Source: Burkholderia seminalis DSM 23518
Lineage (GTDB): Bacteria > Pseudomonadota > Gammaproteobacteria > Burkholderiales > Burkholderiaceae
Direction of reading: 5' to 3'
Length of the DNA stretch: 64,000 nt
NCBI RefSeq assembly: GCF_902832885.1
Contig: NZ_CADFDK010000006.1
Span: 310,001 to 374,000 of the forward strand
The position numbers were made by a program, and so were the translations under genes. Numbering within the stretch: the stretch's first letter is position 1; the number at the start of each line of letters is the position of its first letter. This document shows positions 44,464 to 54,538 of this stretch, one piece after another. The notes below the pieces were generated by a model that ran no database searches, was not told where the DNA came from, and was given only the letters and a program-made list of their open reading frames with translations.

Positions 44464-44959
44464 GCGTGAAATGCGTGAGGTCGAAGAAGTGGCGAGGATC
44501 GCGAAGCCGTTCGCGCATCGTGCCCCGGGCGGGCCTTGCCTGGCAAGTGCGCGAACGCGGCGCGCGGCGCTCACCGTTGACGCACCGCTCGCACGCCGGC
44601 GCGTGCGGCATGCCGGCAACACCCGCGACGCTCGCATGATTGCATGGATCGCCGACCATGCGCGTCGACGCGCGAAGGCCCGCCACGCCGGGTTCGAGCC
44701 GATCGCAGCCGTGCGTGCGAGGCATCCGGCAACAGACTCGCGCACCGGCTTGCGGTGACGCGGATTCACCGCCCGCCCTCACTTCGATGCGAAGGACACC
44801 TGCACAATGGTGAGCGTATTCGGGAGCCGTTCGACCCGCCGTCACCCCACGCGTCCGGAACCCGATGGCACAATCACGGTCCCTTTCATGTGCCCTTCAC
44901 CGGGCGCGCGCCGCGTCGCGGCGCCGATTCAACGCACAAGAAGGTCCCTGTTTTCCGCC
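44464..44959. other. Divergent intergenic region, SulP / mechanosensitive channel
   Basis: About 495 bases with only shadow ORFs. An ATG at 44807 is in frame with the channel gene but the added 51 residues are basic and Pro-rich and do not look like a signal or membrane segment, so I left them out. No repeat or strong promoter is seen. Confidence 0.4.
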
Positions 44960-46171
44960 ATGACACTGAACGAATCCTGGTTGACGCCGCTCGTCGGCAT
45001 CCTCATTCTGCTTGCCACCGCCGGCGCGATCACCGCCGCCGTCCATTTCCTGCTGTTTCGCGTGGTCGCGCGCCTCGCGCGGCTGTCCGCCACGCGCATC
45101 GACGACGCGCTGTTCGAGTTCGGCGCCTTCAAATGGCTGAACCGCATCGTCCCGTTCGTCGTGGTCAAGCTCGGGCTCGGCGCGGTGCCCGGCATTCCGG
45201 AGCGCGTCACGCAGGTCGCCGACAAGGTGCTGTTCGCGCTGATCGTGTTCCTCGTGACGATGACCATCAGCGCGACGCTGTCCGCGCTCGAGCACACCCA
45301 CCGCACGCACCAGCGCGACCAGCCGCGCCTGTCGCTGAAAGGCGCGATGCAACTCGTCAAGCTCGTGATGTTCATCACCGCCGCGCTCGTCGTGATCGGC
45401 GATGCGACCGGCAAGCAGATCGGCCTGCTGCTGTCCGGCATCGGCGCGATGTCGGCGGTGCTGATGCTGATCTTCAAGGACACGCTGCTCGGCCTCGTCG
45501 CCGGCGTGCAGCTGTCGTCGAACGACATGCTGCGGATCGGCGACTGGATCACGATGCCGTCGGCCGGTGCGGACGGCACCGTCATCGACATCACGCTGAA
45601 CACCGTCAAGGTCGCGAACTTCGATCACACGATCATCACGGTGCCGACGTGGAAGCTGATCACCGAGAGCTACCAGAACTGGCGCGGGATGACCGAAGCG
45701 GGCGGCCGCCGCATCAAGCGCGCGCTGTTCGTCGACGCGACGAGCGTGCGTTTTCTATCGAACGACGAGATCGAACGGCTCGAACGCCTGACGCTGCTGA
45801 GGGAGTATCTCGAGGACAAGGTCGACGCGATCGAGCAATGGAACGGCACGCTCGGCGCGGCCGGCGACTGCCCGGCGAACCGCCGCCAGCTGACGAATCT
45901 GGGCACGTTCCGCGCGTACGTCGCGAACTACCTGAAGGGTCATCCGCGCATCCGCCGCGACATGACCTGCATGGCGCGGCAGTTGCCGCTCACCGCCGAA
46001 GGCATTCCGCTCGAACTGTACTGCTTCACCGATACGACGACGTGGGTCGACTACGAGGCCATCCAGGCCGACCTGTTCGATCACCTGATCGCGGTGCTGC
46101 CGGAGTTCGGGCTGCGCGTGTACCAGCATCCGTCGGGTTTCGACATGCGGCAGATGGTCCGCGCGGCGTAA
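44960..46171 (+). CDS. MscS family mechanosensitive channel (YbdG/MscM-like)
   Basis: A 403-residue inner-membrane channel that opens under membrane tension to release solutes. It has about five hydrophobic segments, then the pore helix and beta domain of MscS (GIGAMSAVLMLIFKDTLLGLVAGVQL, in parts; IGDWITMPSAGADGTVIDITL; TVPTWKLITESYQNW). The length and large C-terminal domain with an insert match YbdG (415) rather than the small MscS. ATG at 44960 begins MTLNESWL before the first membrane segment. Convergent with the MocR gene, 48 bases apart. Confidence 0.9.
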   Translation: MTLNESWLTPLVGILILLATAGAITAAVHFLLFRVVARLARLSATRIDDALFEFGAFKWLNRIVPFVVVKLGLGAVPGIPERVTQVADKVLFALIVFLVTMTISATLSALEHTHRTHQRDQPRLSLKGAMQLVKLVMFITAALVVIGDATGKQIGLLLSGIGAMSAVLMLIFKDTLLGLVAGVQLSSNDMLRIGDWITMPSAGADGTVIDITLNTVKVANFDHTIITVPTWKLITESYQNWRGMTEAGGRRIKRALFVDATSVRFLSNDEIERLERLTLLREYLEDKVDAIEQWNGTLGAAGDCPANRRQLTNLGTFRAYVANYLKGHPRIRRDMTCMARQLPLTAEGIPLELYCFTDTTTWVDYEAIQADLFDHLIAVLPEFGLRVYQHPSGFDMRQMVRAA

Positions 46172-46219
46172 GCCGGCGCGCGGGCGCCGCGGACGGGTCG
46201 ATGCGCGACGCGGCCGCGC

Positions 46220-47641
46220 CTATCGCGCCGCGCACTCCGATGCGAGCCGCCCGAGCACCTTCAAGGCGTCCTCGATCTGGCGCGACCACGGATAGCTGTA
46301 GTTGAGCCGGATGAAATGCCGGTAGTCGGTGCCCGCCGAGAACATGTGGCCGGGGCCGACCGTGATCCGCTGCGCGAGCGCGAGCGTGTACAGCTTCATC
46401 GCATCGACCTGCCGCGGCAGCTCGACCCACAGCACATACCCGCCCTGCGGCTGCGACAGCCGTGTGCCTTCCGGGAAGAACCGGCGCACCATCGCGCTCA
46501 TCAGGCTCGCCTGCTGCGCGTACAGCTTGCGCATGCGCCGCAGGTGGAAATCGTAGCCGTCGTATTTCAGGTACTCGGCGATCGCGAGCTGCTCGATCGC
46601 GGGCGTCGCGAGCGTGTTGAGGAATTTCAGCTTCTCGACCTGGTCGCGATAGCGGCCCGGCATCGCCCAGCCGATCCGGTAACGCGGCGACAGGCTCTTC
46701 GTGAACGACGCGCAATGCAGCACGAGGCCGTCACGGTCGAACGATTTCAGCGCGCTCGGGGTCGTGTCACCGAAATGCAGCTCGTGATACACGTCGCTCT
46801 CGATCGCCGGCACGCCGTGCTTCGCGAGCAGTTCGACGAGCGCGCGCTTGCGCGCATCGGGCATCTGGAAGCCGAGCGGATTCTGGAAATTCGGCATCAC
46901 CATGCACGCGGCGATGCGCTCGCGCTCGAGGACCCGTTCGAGCGCGTCAAGATCGATGCCGTCGCCCGGGTGCGTCGCGACTTCCAGCGCGCGCATGCCC
47001 ATCCGCTCGATCGCGTGCAGCATCGCGTAGAACGTCGGCGACTCCACCGCGATCGTGTCGCCCGGCTTCGCGACGGCCTGCAGGCACAGGTTGATCGCTT
47101 CGGTCGCGCCGATCGTCATCACGATCTCGCCCGGCTCGACGGCGACCCCGCGTTCCGCGTAGCGCCGCGCGATCTGGCGGATCAGTTCCTGGTTGCCCGG
47201 CGGCAGGTCGTCGATCACGCCCCAGCGCGTGCGGCGTCGCCCGATCGTCTGCGCATAGCGTGCGAGACGCTGCACCGGAAACTGCGACGCGTCGGGATAC
47301 GGCGAACCGAGCGGCACCGCGTCGTCGCGCGCGATCGAGCGCAGCGTCGACAGCACGAGCCGGCTCACGTCCACCGCCGACGGCTCGGCCGTCGGCGCCG
47401 ACGTATGCAGCTCGGCCTCGGCCGGCGCCGCCGCGCGTGCCCGCACGAAGTAGCCCGACTGCGGCCGGCTTTCGATCAGGCCGCGGCTTTCCAGCACGAG
47501 GTAGGCGCGCAGCACGGTCGTCACGCTGAGCTGCTGCTGCCGGCTCGCCTGCCGCACCGACGGAATCCGTTCGCCCGGCCGGTACACGCCACGCTCGATC
47601 TGCGCCTGGAGATCGTCGGCCAGTTGTTCGTAACGCTTCAC
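46220..47641 (-). CDS. MocR-type regulator (GntR winged helix + aminotransferase domain)
   Basis: A 473-residue regulator that uses PLP. The GntR winged helix is at residues 1-72 (YEQLADDLQAQIERGVYRPGERIPSVR in parts). The fold-type I aminotransferase domain runs from about 110 to 470, with the PLP Lys at about 315 (SFTKSLSPRYRIGW), the NPLGF stretch and the ESDVYHEL Asp site. GTG at 47641 has GGGAGG 5 nt upstream. It is divergent from the YdeP-type gene (155 bases between starts), so it may regulate it; MocR proteins otherwise control vitamin B6, GABA or taurine genes. Confidence 0.92.
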   Translation of the reverse strand: MKRYEQLADDLQAQIERGVYRPGERIPSVRQASRQQQLSVTTVLRAYLVLESRGLIESRPQSGYFVRARAAAPAEAELHTSAPTAEPSAVDVSRLVLSTLRSIARDDAVPLGSPYPDASQFPVQRLARYAQTIGRRRTRWGVIDDLPPGNQELIRQIARRYAERGVAVEPGEIVMTIGATEAINLCLQAVAKPGDTIAVESPTFYAMLHAIERMGMRALEVATHPGDGIDLDALERVLERERIAACMVMPNFQNPLGFQMPDARKRALVELLAKHGVPAIESDVYHELHFGDTTPSALKSFDRDGLVLHCASFTKSLSPRYRIGWAMPGRYRDQVEKLKFLNTLATPAIEQLAIAEYLKYDGYDFHLRRMRKLYAQQASLMSAMVRRFFPEGTRLSQPQGGYVLWVELPRQVDAMKLYTLALAQRITVGPGHMFSAGTDYRHFIRLNYSYPWSRQIEDALKVLGRLASECAAR

Positions 47642-47796
47642 GCGCCTCCCTTTCAACTTCCCTTCAACAACACAGTTGCGATCCGCACCGTGCGAATGGC
47701 CGAAACTGTACTCTTTTTTGAAGCGAACAGGTGTACACACAGCGGCACGGGTGCCGCGCGTACTCTGCACCCATCGACCCCGACACCCGCTGCACC

Positions 47797-50121
47797 ATGA
47801 AAAAGAAATCCGCCACCGCGCGCATCGAACCGTACACTCACCCGGCCGCCGGCTGGGGTGCGCTGAAAGCCGTCACGATCAACCTGATCAAGGAAAAGGT
47901 CGCAGGCGGCAACTACCGTACGCTGCTGCGCCAGAACCAGCCGGACGGCTTCGACTGCCCCGGCTGCGCGTGGCCCGACCGCCAGCACGCATCGACGTTC
48001 GAATTCTGCGAGAACGGCGTGAAGGCGGTGGCCGCCGAGGCGACGAGCAAGCGCGTGACGCCCGAATTCTTCGCCGCGCACACGGTCACCGAGTTGCTCG
48101 AACAGTCGGATTTCGAACTCGAACAGCACGGCCGCCTCACCGACCCGATGGTGTACGACGCGCAAACCGACCGCTACGTGCCGATCGCGTGGGACGACGC
48201 GTTCGACCTGATCGCGCGCCACCTGCGCGCGCTGCCCGACCCGAACCAGGCCGCGTTCTACACGTCCGGCCGCGCGAGCAACGAAGCGGCGTTCCTGTAC
48301 CAGTTGCTGGTGCGGCTGTACGGCACGAACAACTTCCCCGACTGCTCGAACATGTGCCACGAGGCGACGAGCCGCGGGCTGCCGGCCTCGGTCGGCGTCG
48401 GCAAGGGCACCGTCACGCTCGACGATTTCGAGCACGCGGACATGCTGCTGATCTTCGGCCAGAACCCCGCGACCAACCACCCCCGGATGATGGGCGAGCT
48501 GCGCGAATGCGCGAAGCGCGGCGCGACGATCGTGTCGATCAACCCGCTCAAGGAGCGCGGCCTCGAACGCTTCGCCGATCCGCAAAGCCCGATCGAGATG
48601 CTGACGATGTCGGGCACCCGGATCGCATCGACGTTCATCCAGCCGACGATCGGCGGCGATTTCGCGCTGATCAAGGGGATGGCGAAGCGGGTGCTCGAAC
48701 TCGACGACGCCGCGCGCGCCGCCGGTGCGCCGCGCGTCGTCGACACCGCGTTCATCGTCGAGCACACGGCCGGTTTCGACGCCTTCGCCGACGACCTGCG
48801 CAACGAAAGCTGGTCCGCGCTGACCGCCGAAAGCGGCGTGCCGTACGAGCAGATCGACAGCCTCGCGCAACGCTATGCGCGCAGCGAACGCGTGATCGCG
48901 ACGTGGGGCATGGGCATCACGCAGCACAAGCATTCGGTCGCGACCGTGCAGATGCTGACGAACCTGATGCTGATGCGCGGCAACATCGGCCGCCCCGGCG
49001 CCGGCCTGTGCCCGGTGCGCGGCCACTCGAACGTGCAGGGCAACCGCACGGTCGGCATCGAGGAAAAGCCGTCGCAGGCGTTCCTCGACCGCCTCGGCCA
49101 CGTGTTCGACTTCGAACCGCCGCGCCACCACGGCTACGACGTCGTCGAGACGATCGAGGGGATGCTCGAAGGCCGCGTGAAGGTGCTGATCGGCCTCGGC
49201 GGCAACTTCGCGATGGCGACGCCCGATACGCCGCGCACGTGGGAAGGCATGCGACGCTGCGACCTGTCGGTGCACATCACGACGAAGCTGAACCGCAGCC
49301 ACCTGATCCACGGCCGCGACGCGCTGATCCTGCCGACGCTCGGCCGCACCGAAATCGACCTGCAGGACAACGTCGCGCAAGGCGTGACGGTCGAGGATTC
49401 GATGAGCATGGTCCACGTGTCGTACGGGATGAACAAACCGGCGTCGCCGAACCTGATGTCGGAGCCCGCGATCGTCGCGCACATCGGCCATGCGCTGTTC
49501 GGCAGCGGCAAGATCGACTGGCTCGCGTACAAGGACGATTACGCGAAGATCCGCGATGCGATCGAGGCGACGCTCGACGGCTTCTACGACTACAACACGC
49601 GCATCGCGCGGCCGGGCGGCTTCCACCTGCGCGTCGCGTCGCGCGATCGCGAGTGGCTCACGCCGACGGGCAAGGCGAACTTCATCGCGCACGCGTTGCC
49701 GACCGACACGCCGATCCAGCGCGCCCGCGAGCTGCACGGCGAACGGCTGATGACGCTGATGACGACCCGTTCGCACGACCAGTACAACACGACCGTCTAC
49801 GGGCTCGACGACCGCTATCGCGGCGTGTTCGGCCAGCGCCGCGTGGTGTTCGTCAACCGCGACGATCTCGCGATGCTCGGCCTGAAGGCCGGCGAATGGG
49901 TCGACATGGAAACCGTGTGGCACGACGGGATCGAGCGGCGCGCGGACGGCTTCCTGCTCGTCGAGTACGACATCCCGCGCGGCTGCATCGGCGCGTATTA
50001 CCCGGAAACCAACCCGCTCGTGCCGCTCGACAGCGTCGGCGACGTGTGCAACACGCCGACGTCGAAGTCGGTGCCCGTGCTGCTGCATCGCGCGGCCGCG
50101 CCGGCCTCGATCGCCGCCTGA
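47797..50121 (+). CDS. FdhF/YdeP family molybdopterin oxidoreductase
   Basis: A 774-residue enzyme of the molybdopterin (bis-MGD) family, of the YdeP type tied to acid resistance in E. coli (YdeP is about 759 long). The N-terminal CPGCAWPD motif (about residue 54) replaces the CxxCxxxC cluster site of formate dehydrogenase. ASNEAAFLYQLLVRLYGTNNFPDCSNMCHEAT (in parts) and GQNPATNHPRMM are the MGD core, and the C-terminal molybdopterin dinucleotide-binding domain begins near 640. No signal peptide: it is cytoplasmic. The bestrophin-like gene follows after 12 bases. Substrate unknown. Confidence 0.9.
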   Translation: MKKKSATARIEPYTHPAAGWGALKAVTINLIKEKVAGGNYRTLLRQNQPDGFDCPGCAWPDRQHASTFEFCENGVKAVAAEATSKRVTPEFFAAHTVTELLEQSDFELEQHGRLTDPMVYDAQTDRYVPIAWDDAFDLIARHLRALPDPNQAAFYTSGRASNEAAFLYQLLVRLYGTNNFPDCSNMCHEATSRGLPASVGVGKGTVTLDDFEHADMLLIFGQNPATNHPRMMGELRECAKRGATIVSINPLKERGLERFADPQSPIEMLTMSGTRIASTFIQPTIGGDFALIKGMAKRVLELDDAARAAGAPRVVDTAFIVEHTAGFDAFADDLRNESWSALTAESGVPYEQIDSLAQRYARSERVIATWGMGITQHKHSVATVQMLTNLMLMRGNIGRPGAGLCPVRGHSNVQGNRTVGIEEKPSQAFLDRLGHVFDFEPPRHHGYDVVETIEGMLEGRVKVLIGLGGNFAMATPDTPRTWEGMRRCDLSVHITTKLNRSHLIHGRDALILPTLGRTEIDLQDNVAQGVTVEDSMSMVHVSYGMNKPASPNLMSEPAIVAHIGHALFGSGKIDWLAYKDDYAKIRDAIEATLDGFYDYNTRIARPGGFHLRVASRDREWLTPTGKANFIAHALPTDTPIQRARELHGERLMTLMTTRSHDQYNTTVYGLDDRYRGVFGQRRVVFVNRDDLAMLGLKAGEWVDMETVWHDGIERRADGFLLVEYDIPRGCIGAYYPETNPLVPLDSVGDVCNTPTSKSVPVLLHRAAAPASIAA

Positions 50122-50133
50122 CGGAGCGCGACG

Positions 50134-51054
50134 ATGATCGTTCGTCCGCGCGAGCACTGGCTGCGGATGCTGCTCGTGTGGAACGGCTCGGTGCTGCCCA
50201 CCATCCTGCCGCAGCTCGTGCTGACGCTCGCGATCAGCCTCGTCGCGGTGTGGGGCGGCGGCCGCGTGCTCGGCGAGAAGGTGCCGCTGAACCCGACGCC
50301 ATTCACGCTGATCGGGCTCACGCTGGCGATCTTCGCGGGGTTTCGCAATAACGCGAGCTACGAACGCTACCGCGAGGGCCGGCAACTGTGGGGCGGCGTC
50401 CTGACCGCCGCGCGCACGCTGGTCTCGCAGGCGCTCTGCTACGGTGCGGTCGACCGCGACGACGCATCGCGGCGCGCCTTCGTGCGGCAGGTCGTCGCCT
50501 TCGTCTATGCGCTCAAGCATCAACTGCGCGGCACCGATCCGGCCGCCGACCTGCGCGGGCTGCTCGACGAGGCCACTCATGCGCGTGTCGCCGGCTCCCG
50601 GTTCCGCCCGATCGTCATCGTGCACGCGCTGCGCGAAGCGTTCGCCGCACGCGCCGACGCGGGCCGCCTCGCCGATACGCGCCTGTGGATGCTCGACGCG
50701 CGCCTCGACGATCTCGTCGCGATGGTGAGCGGCTGCGAACGGATCGCGTCGACGCCGATCCCGTTTTCCTACGACGTGCTGCTGCACCGGACCATCTACG
50801 CGTACTGCGTGCTGCTGCCGTTCGGCCTCGTCGACTCGATCGGCGCGGCGACACCGTTCGTCACCGTGTTCGTCGCCTATACGCTGATCGCGCTCGACGC
50901 GATCGCGCATGCGATCGCCGAGCCGTTCGGCGACGGGCCGAACCATCTCGCGCTCGATGCGATGACGCGCCAGATCGAACGCACGCTGCTCGAACTGAAC
51001 CGCGAGCCGCTGCCGGCCGAAGTGACGCCCGGCCGCGCATACCGCCTCACCTGA
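50134..51054 (+). CDS. Bestrophin family (YneE-type) membrane channel
   Basis: A 306-residue membrane protein of the bestrophin/UPF0187 family. It starts MIVRPREHWLRMLLVWNGSVLP, has hydrophobic segments at about 20-42, 55-70 and 225-262, and the family motif FRNNASYERYREGRQLWGG at about 71-89. Bacterial bestrophins form pentameric ion channels. It starts 12 bases after the molybdoenzyme stop, so the two are one operon; the pairing may couple ion flow to acid stress (inference). It ends 5 bases from the convergent FUSC gene. Confidence 0.9.
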   Translation: MIVRPREHWLRMLLVWNGSVLPTILPQLVLTLAISLVAVWGGGRVLGEKVPLNPTPFTLIGLTLAIFAGFRNNASYERYREGRQLWGGVLTAARTLVSQALCYGAVDRDDASRRAFVRQVVAFVYALKHQLRGTDPAADLRGLLDEATHARVAGSRFRPIVIVHALREAFAARADAGRLADTRLWMLDARLDDLVAMVSGCERIASTPIPFSYDVLLHRTIYAYCVLLPFGLVDSIGAATPFVTVFVAYTLIALDAIAHAIAEPFGDGPNHLALDAMTRQIERTLLELNREPLPAEVTPGRAYRLT

Positions 51055-51059
51055 ACCGC

Positions 51060-53090
51060 TCAGTCGCCGAGGCCGCGCAGGAAACGGCCGTGCTCGGCGG
51101 CTGCGTCGGCGATCCGCCGCACCAGCACGACACCGCGCAGCATCGCCTGCGCGGCATCGCCTGCGCGACCGGCCGCGCGCCGCCGCAGCACGCGCGCCGC
51201 CGCGTCGCAGGTCCGGTCGAGCCGCGCGAATTCCGCCCGCGCGACGCGGCCGCGCACCACGGCCGCCGCGCGGCGCACGGTCGGCTCGCGCGAGGCCAGT
51301 GCGGCGAGCGACAGCAGGCTGTCGCCGATTCCCCAGATCGCGAGCAGGTCGCGCATGTCGCGCTCGATCAGCGTCTGCGGCAGGCTGCCCGCGAAACCGA
51401 GTTCGCGCGCGAGACGGTCGGCCGTCCGGCTCAGCCACACGCTCTCCGACCAGGCACGCGGGTCGCGTGCGATGCCGGCCAGGTCGCGGCGCACCGCACG
51501 ATGCAGCCGCCGCCGGCTCGTGCCGGGATCGCCGGGAAACACCAGCGCGAAGATCAGCGCGCCGAACGCGATGCCGAGCATGGTGGCGAGCGCGCTGTTC
51601 AGGAACGCGGCATCGCCGATGCGCGCGGTATTGTCCGGCGACGTGAAATTCCAGAAGAAGATCGCGAATGCGCTGCCCATCGCGGCCGTGCGCGGATGAC
51701 GCATCGCGACGCCGTTGGCGACCAGGAACACGCCGAGGATGGTCGCGAGCATCTCGAAGCCCGACACCGCGGGCAACAGGACGAAGTTGCAGACGACGCC
51801 GGCGGCCGCCGCGCATGCCGTGCCTTTCAGGAAACCGACGGCCGCGCGCACCGAGTTCGGCCGCGTCGAGAACAGCGCGCCGACCACGGCCGTGATCGCG
51901 ACGAAGCCGGCGCCCGACGGCCACGCCGTGACGATCCAGATCGCCGATGCGGCCAGCACCGCGATGAACGCGCGGATCCCGTTGTGCCACGCGAGCACCG
52001 GATCGTGGTGAAAGGCATAGCGCACGCGCGAAGGCGGCGGCTCCGGCCGGTCGAGCAGCGCCCGGCTCGCGAACGCGCGCTCGAACCCGGCGAGCAGCGC
52101 CGCCAGCCGGTCGAGCGTGAGCAGGCGCGACGTGTCCGGGCCGCGCTGCGCGGCGGCCGCCGCGTGCAGTGCGTCGTCCACGCGCGCGCGCAGCGCCGCG
52201 ATCGCGTGCCCCGGGGTGTCCGATGCAGCGACGCCGTCCAGCACGCGCGCGACTTCGTCGATCAGCGGATCCGGCGCGTCGCCGGCGCGCGCCGCATGCT
52301 CGCGGATCGCCTGCCCGGCGGCCTGCGCGGTGAGCACGCCCAGCGCCGCCGCGCGCAGATGGCCGATCGCGTTGCGCACCGGCGGCGCGCCGGCCGCGGC
52401 ATACTCGGCCGCCGTGTCGAGTTCGAGCGCATCCGCGAACAGGCGGTGCACGGCCGCCCCGTTCGGCTCACGGCGCAGCGCGCCCGCGCCGAGCGTCACC
52501 GCGCGGTCGAGATAGCGCGCGAGCCGCGTGCGGACATCGTTCAGCGGCGCGCCCGGCGCAAACACCGTTTCGAACAGCGCGCCGCACAGGATGCCGACGA
52601 CCACATACAGGAATCGCGCCACCGCGATGTCGAACGCATGCAGCGGCGCGGACACCGCATCCATCGCGATGATCGCGGCCGTATAGCCGGCGAGCACCGC
52701 CGCATATGCGCGGAAATTCCGCTGGAACGTCGCGACGCCCGCGCACAGCCCGATCCACGCGGCGAGCGCCGGCAGGAACAGCTCGGGCGTCTGCGCGAAC
52801 GCACCGGTCAGCGCGAGCGCGACGGCCGCGCCGATCGCGGTGCCGAGAATCCGGTACTGGCTCTTCGACAGCCCCATCCCGCGGCTGCCCTGCGCGACGA
52901 TCCACACGGTCGACGCGGCCCATTTCGGATCGTCGAGATTCATCCGGAACGCGATATAGAGTGCGAGCAACGACGCGGCGGTATTGCGCAGCGCGAACGC
53001 GAGCGCGCCGGGCGGCAACGTCGGGCGCGCGTCGCGCAGCGCGGCCCGGACGGCCGCGAACGGCGGCACGCTGGGGAAAGCGAATTTCAT
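51060..53090 (-). CDS. FUSC family inner-membrane transporter (AaeB-like)
   Basis: A 676-residue membrane protein with two sets of hydrophobic segments (about residues 20-170 and 355-500) around soluble domains, the layout of FUSC and aromatic-acid exporters such as AaeB. LALYIAFRMNLDDPKWAASTVWIVAQ (in parts) near residue 40 is typical. No HlyD-type partner lies beside it, unlike AaeA/AaeB. ATG at 53090 has a weak ribosome site. It is divergent from a LysR gene 146 bases away that probably controls it. Confidence 0.88.
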   Translation of the reverse strand: MKFAFPSVPPFAAVRAALRDARPTLPPGALAFALRNTAASLLALYIAFRMNLDDPKWAASTVWIVAQGSRGMGLSKSQYRILGTAIGAAVALALTGAFAQTPELFLPALAAWIGLCAGVATFQRNFRAYAAVLAGYTAAIIAMDAVSAPLHAFDIAVARFLYVVVGILCGALFETVFAPGAPLNDVRTRLARYLDRAVTLGAGALRREPNGAAVHRLFADALELDTAAEYAAAGAPPVRNAIGHLRAAALGVLTAQAAGQAIREHAARAGDAPDPLIDEVARVLDGVAASDTPGHAIAALRARVDDALHAAAAAQRGPDTSRLLTLDRLAALLAGFERAFASRALLDRPEPPPSRVRYAFHHDPVLAWHNGIRAFIAVLAASAIWIVTAWPSGAGFVAITAVVGALFSTRPNSVRAAVGFLKGTACAAAAGVVCNFVLLPAVSGFEMLATILGVFLVANGVAMRHPRTAAMGSAFAIFFWNFTSPDNTARIGDAAFLNSALATMLGIAFGALIFALVFPGDPGTSRRRLHRAVRRDLAGIARDPRAWSESVWLSRTADRLARELGFAGSLPQTLIERDMRDLLAIWGIGDSLLSLAALASREPTVRRAAAVVRGRVARAEFARLDRTCDAAARVLRRRAAGRAGDAAQAMLRGVVLVRRIADAAAEHGRFLRGLGD

Positions 53091-53236
53091 CCGGCGAGCA
53101 TACGATCGCGCGCGGGCCGCCACTACGGGGCGGCGGCGGGATGCGTTATTGCACCGGGCAGGATAATCGGCACGATCCGCTGCGATCCGGCGCGCGACGG
53201 TAAGATGCGCGCAGGCCGAACCCTGAAACGCCCCGT

Positions 53237-54139
53237 ATGGACCTCGAAAGCATCCGGATATTCTTGCGCGTGGTGGAACGCGGCAGCTTCACCGCCGCCG
53301 CCACGCAACTCGACATGCCGCTCAGCCGCGTGAGCCGCAAGGTCAGGCAGCTCGAGGACGATCTCGGCGTCCAGCTGCTGTACCGCACGACGCGCCGCGT
53401 GTCCGTCACCGAAGCGGGGCGCGACTATTACGAACGCTGCCTGCGCGCCGAGGAAATCCTGCTCGACGCGGACCGCCAGGCGCGGGCGCTGCGCACCGAG
53501 CCCGAGGGCACGCTGCGCGTGCTGGTGCCCTACGCGATCGGCCTGCTGGAACTGGAGCCGGCGCTCGCCGAGTTTCGCCGGCGCTACCCGCTGGTGCAGC
53601 TCGTGCTGATCTACGACAACAGCGCGCTCGACCTCGTCGAGCACGGCTTCGACGTCGCGCTGCGCACGGGCGTGCTGACCGATTCCGGCTATGTCGCGCG
53701 CTCGCTCGGCTGGTCGCACGCGAAACTCGCGGCCAGCCCGCACTATCTCGACCGTGCCGGCCGGCCGCAGACACCACAGGACCTCGCCGATCACGACATC
53801 CTGTTCGTCGGCCGCGACACGCCCGGCCTGACGCTGCGGCTCACCAACGCGGCCGGCGACGTGGCCGATGTGCCGGTGCAGCCCGTGCTGATCTCGAACG
53901 AATCGGTCACGGTGCTGCGCCAGGCCGCGAGCGGCGGCGGCATCGCGTTGATCTCCACGCACTTCACCACGCGGCGGCTCGCGAACAACGAACTCGAAAT
54001 CGTGCTGCCCGACTGGCACCGCACCGACGACGTCGAACTGCACGCGCTGTATCCGAAGCGCGCGACGCTCGACAGCAAGGTGCGCGCATTCGTCGAATTC
54101 CTGACGGAAGTCTTCACCGCGTGGCGCGCGTCGCCGTAA
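53237..54139 (+). CDS. LysR family regulator (CrgA/DsdC-like branch)
   Basis: A 300-residue LTTR. MDLESIRIFLRVVERGSFTAAATQL (in parts) and MPLSRVSRKVRQLEDDLGVQLLYRTTRRVSVTEAG mark the large LTTR group seen beside efflux and oxidoreductase genes. The effector domain starts at about 93 (GTLRVLVPYAIGLLELEP). It is divergent from the FUSC transporter, the usual place for its regulator (as AaeR to AaeB). Confidence 0.92.
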   Translation: MDLESIRIFLRVVERGSFTAAATQLDMPLSRVSRKVRQLEDDLGVQLLYRTTRRVSVTEAGRDYYERCLRAEEILLDADRQARALRTEPEGTLRVLVPYAIGLLELEPALAEFRRRYPLVQLVLIYDNSALDLVEHGFDVALRTGVLTDSGYVARSLGWSHAKLAASPHYLDRAGRPQTPQDLADHDILFVGRDTPGLTLRLTNAAGDVADVPVQPVLISNESVTVLRQAASGGGIALISTHFTTRRLANNELEIVLPDWHRTDDVELHALYPKRATLDSKVRAFVEFLTEVFTAWRASP

Positions 54140-54538
54140 CCGGCATCGCGCGACCGGCCATCGAGGCGGGCCGGCTGCATTATTGCGGCGCACGAAAGGA
54201 ATTAATGAGCGCGCGAGCGTTGATCGCCGTTCGCCGCATCGTTAGCCTGTGCCCATGAAAAATCGCCACACACGCTACGGCAGCCACGCGAGCGCTGCCC
54301 GCCGCCGCGTCACGCGCGTCGCGCCTTCCTGACCGGCCTGCCCGCGCCCCGAAGCCCGTCATGGCTTCGCCGATCCGATCGAACGCCTGAACCGCACGCC
54401 GCGCGCGGACGGCCCCGTTTGCCGGGCCGCCCGCGCGTGGTGCATCGCGCCGTCCGCTTCGCGGCCCGCCCGCGCACGCGGCGCGCGCGCGGCCGACGGC
54501 GCGCGCCGCCCGGCCACCTTTCATCACGCAGGAACACC
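54140..54538. other. Intergenic region upstream of the DHA2 transporter
   Basis: About 400 bases, AT-richer at 54180-54290, where a promoter probably lies, then very GC-rich up to the gene. Only shadow ORFs; no repeat seen. Confidence 0.4.

Noticed and set aside
47653-51990. A 1445-codon open frame on the minus strand opposite the YdeP-type and bestrophin genes
   Set aside because: Low-complexity Arg-rich product typical of antisense frames in high-GC DNA; it also runs through two clear plus-strand genes.
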